Shown here in pieces: positions 63,575-64,000 of a stretch of DNA of 64,000 nucleotides. The stretch's first letter is position 1; the number at the start of each line of letters is the position of its first letter. The position numbers were made by a program, and so were the translations under genes. Origin of the DNA: Pararge aegeria (lineage: Eukaryota; Arthropoda; Insecta; Lepidoptera; Nymphalidae); the NCBI RefSeq assembly GCF_905163445.1, contig NC_053190.1, positions 10,418,501 through 10,482,500 of the forward strand. The letters run 5' to 3'. The notes under the pieces are model-generated. The model did no database searches, had not been told where the DNA came from, and worked only from the letters and a program-made list of their open reading frames with translations.

Positions 63575-63702
63575 ATGTATCCATTTATTTGGTTTGGGAA
63601 ACGGATCGCGTGCCGTAAGAGATTTATAACTCAATCCAGCAATCAGTGAAACGCTTAACTAGCTGACGATAAGGTGTCGGCGAATCATTCCGACCCCCTA
63701 TT
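63575..63702 (-). repeat. R-M dispersed repeat, copy 2
   Basis: Antisense of 48.87 kb: GGATCGCGTGCCGTAAGAGA, TTTATAACTCAATCCAGC, AACGCTTAACTAGCTGACGA, TAAGGTGTCGGCG. Confidence 0.75.
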
Positions 63703-63929
63703 TCGAGATAGCTGCGATACTTTCAACGAGGAGCTTATCACGTTATTTGTATTACGCAATAAAATAGAGTTAAGACGTAATAATGAAACGACTGATATCT
63801 GTTACATCCTTAGTTTACAAATATTTCAAGGCTAAAGCGGTGGTATTTTACCAGATATTGAAACTTTAGTGTCGACATCATTATATTTAACACCTGTCAT
63901 AAAAATATCAATTAACATTTATTAAAATA
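63703..63929. other. No recognised feature
   Basis: No match found. Confidence 0.35.
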
Positions 63930-64000
63930 CTAGCTGTTGCGCGCGACTTCGTCTGCGTTTGATTTGCTGTTTTGTTTTTTGATGTGGCATTAAATTTAGT
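63930..64000 (+). mobile_element. LEP element, cut by the window edge
   Basis: TACTAGCTGTTGCGCGCGAC, TTCGTCTGCGTTTGATT, TTTTTTGATGTGGCATTAAA. Continues beyond the window. Confidence 0.7.

Noticed and set aside
63223..63618. 131-codon open frame, the longest in the window
   Set aside because: No ATG in the first two dozen codons, no recognisable domain, overlaps repeat R-M, and a frame of this length is expected by chance in 64 kb of AT-rich DNA.

Overview
This is AT-rich eukaryotic nuclear DNA, almost certainly from a moth or butterfly. It shows tRNA-derived SINEs with (ATG)n or (TTTA)n tails, RTE- and jockey-like non-LTR retrotransposon remnants, and the repeat whose ends read TACTAATATTATAAATG and GCCCGCGACTTCGTCCGCG, all of which are familiar from Lepidoptera. 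I cannot name a species. I found no convincing protein-coding gene, real tRNA, rRNA or CRISPR array. The longest open frames (131 and 101 codons) fit chance in AT-rich DNA. The window reads as intergenic or long-intron sequence filled by waves of mobile elements.

Labels used below. SINE-1: RNA-polymerase-III-type head, core, (ATG)n tail; 11 copies. SINE-2: different head, (TTTA)n tail; 8 copies. SINE-3: head plus GACCAGACC core; 3 copies. SINE-4: GAGAGCC head; 4 pieces. SINE-5: one copy. Fold-back element: hairpin family with GAAAATTAAGCTTAAT ends; 5 copies. hAT-like: CAGTGGCGTGCA terminal inverted repeats; 3 copies, two with perfect 8-bp target duplications. AGGCAT MITE: 3 copies. LEP: the TACTAATATTATAAATG / CCCGCG-ACTTCG repeat; about 10 pieces. 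R-A to R-N: other dispersed families recognised by comparing stretches of this window with each other. RTE and jockey entries are 5'-truncated, frame-broken reverse-transcriptase C-termini.

Layout. 1-9.6 kb: SINE-1, -2 and -3 copies, RTE ends, a 220-bp tandem duplication, and a LINE tail inside a hAT-like element inside a SINE-1. 9.6-20 kb: CA microsatellite, LINE C-terminus, RTE remnants on both strands, a complete fold-back element, and a weak candidate first exon (minus strand, 18.0-18.2 kb). 20-33 kb: two LEP elements in opposite orientation, two hAT-like elements with perfect 8-bp duplications, a possible solo LTR at 25.7-26.1 kb. 33-48 kb: families R-B, R-I, R-J and R-K, two fold-back elements, an RTE remnant, and a LINE fragment with a 13-bp target duplication inside an R-D repeat. 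48-64 kb: a jockey remnant, a SINE-4 cluster, many SINE-1/R-D/R-F pieces and LEP ends; the last LEP runs off the window.

The most unusual signal is a scatter of at least nine near-perfect snap-back inverted duplications (arms 16-47 bp, spacers 4-15 bp) unrelated in sequence. One interrupts a SINE-1 whose normal form is known from its sister copies, which points to local template-switch events rather than a transposon family. All family names are by recognition and internal comparison only; no database search was possible.
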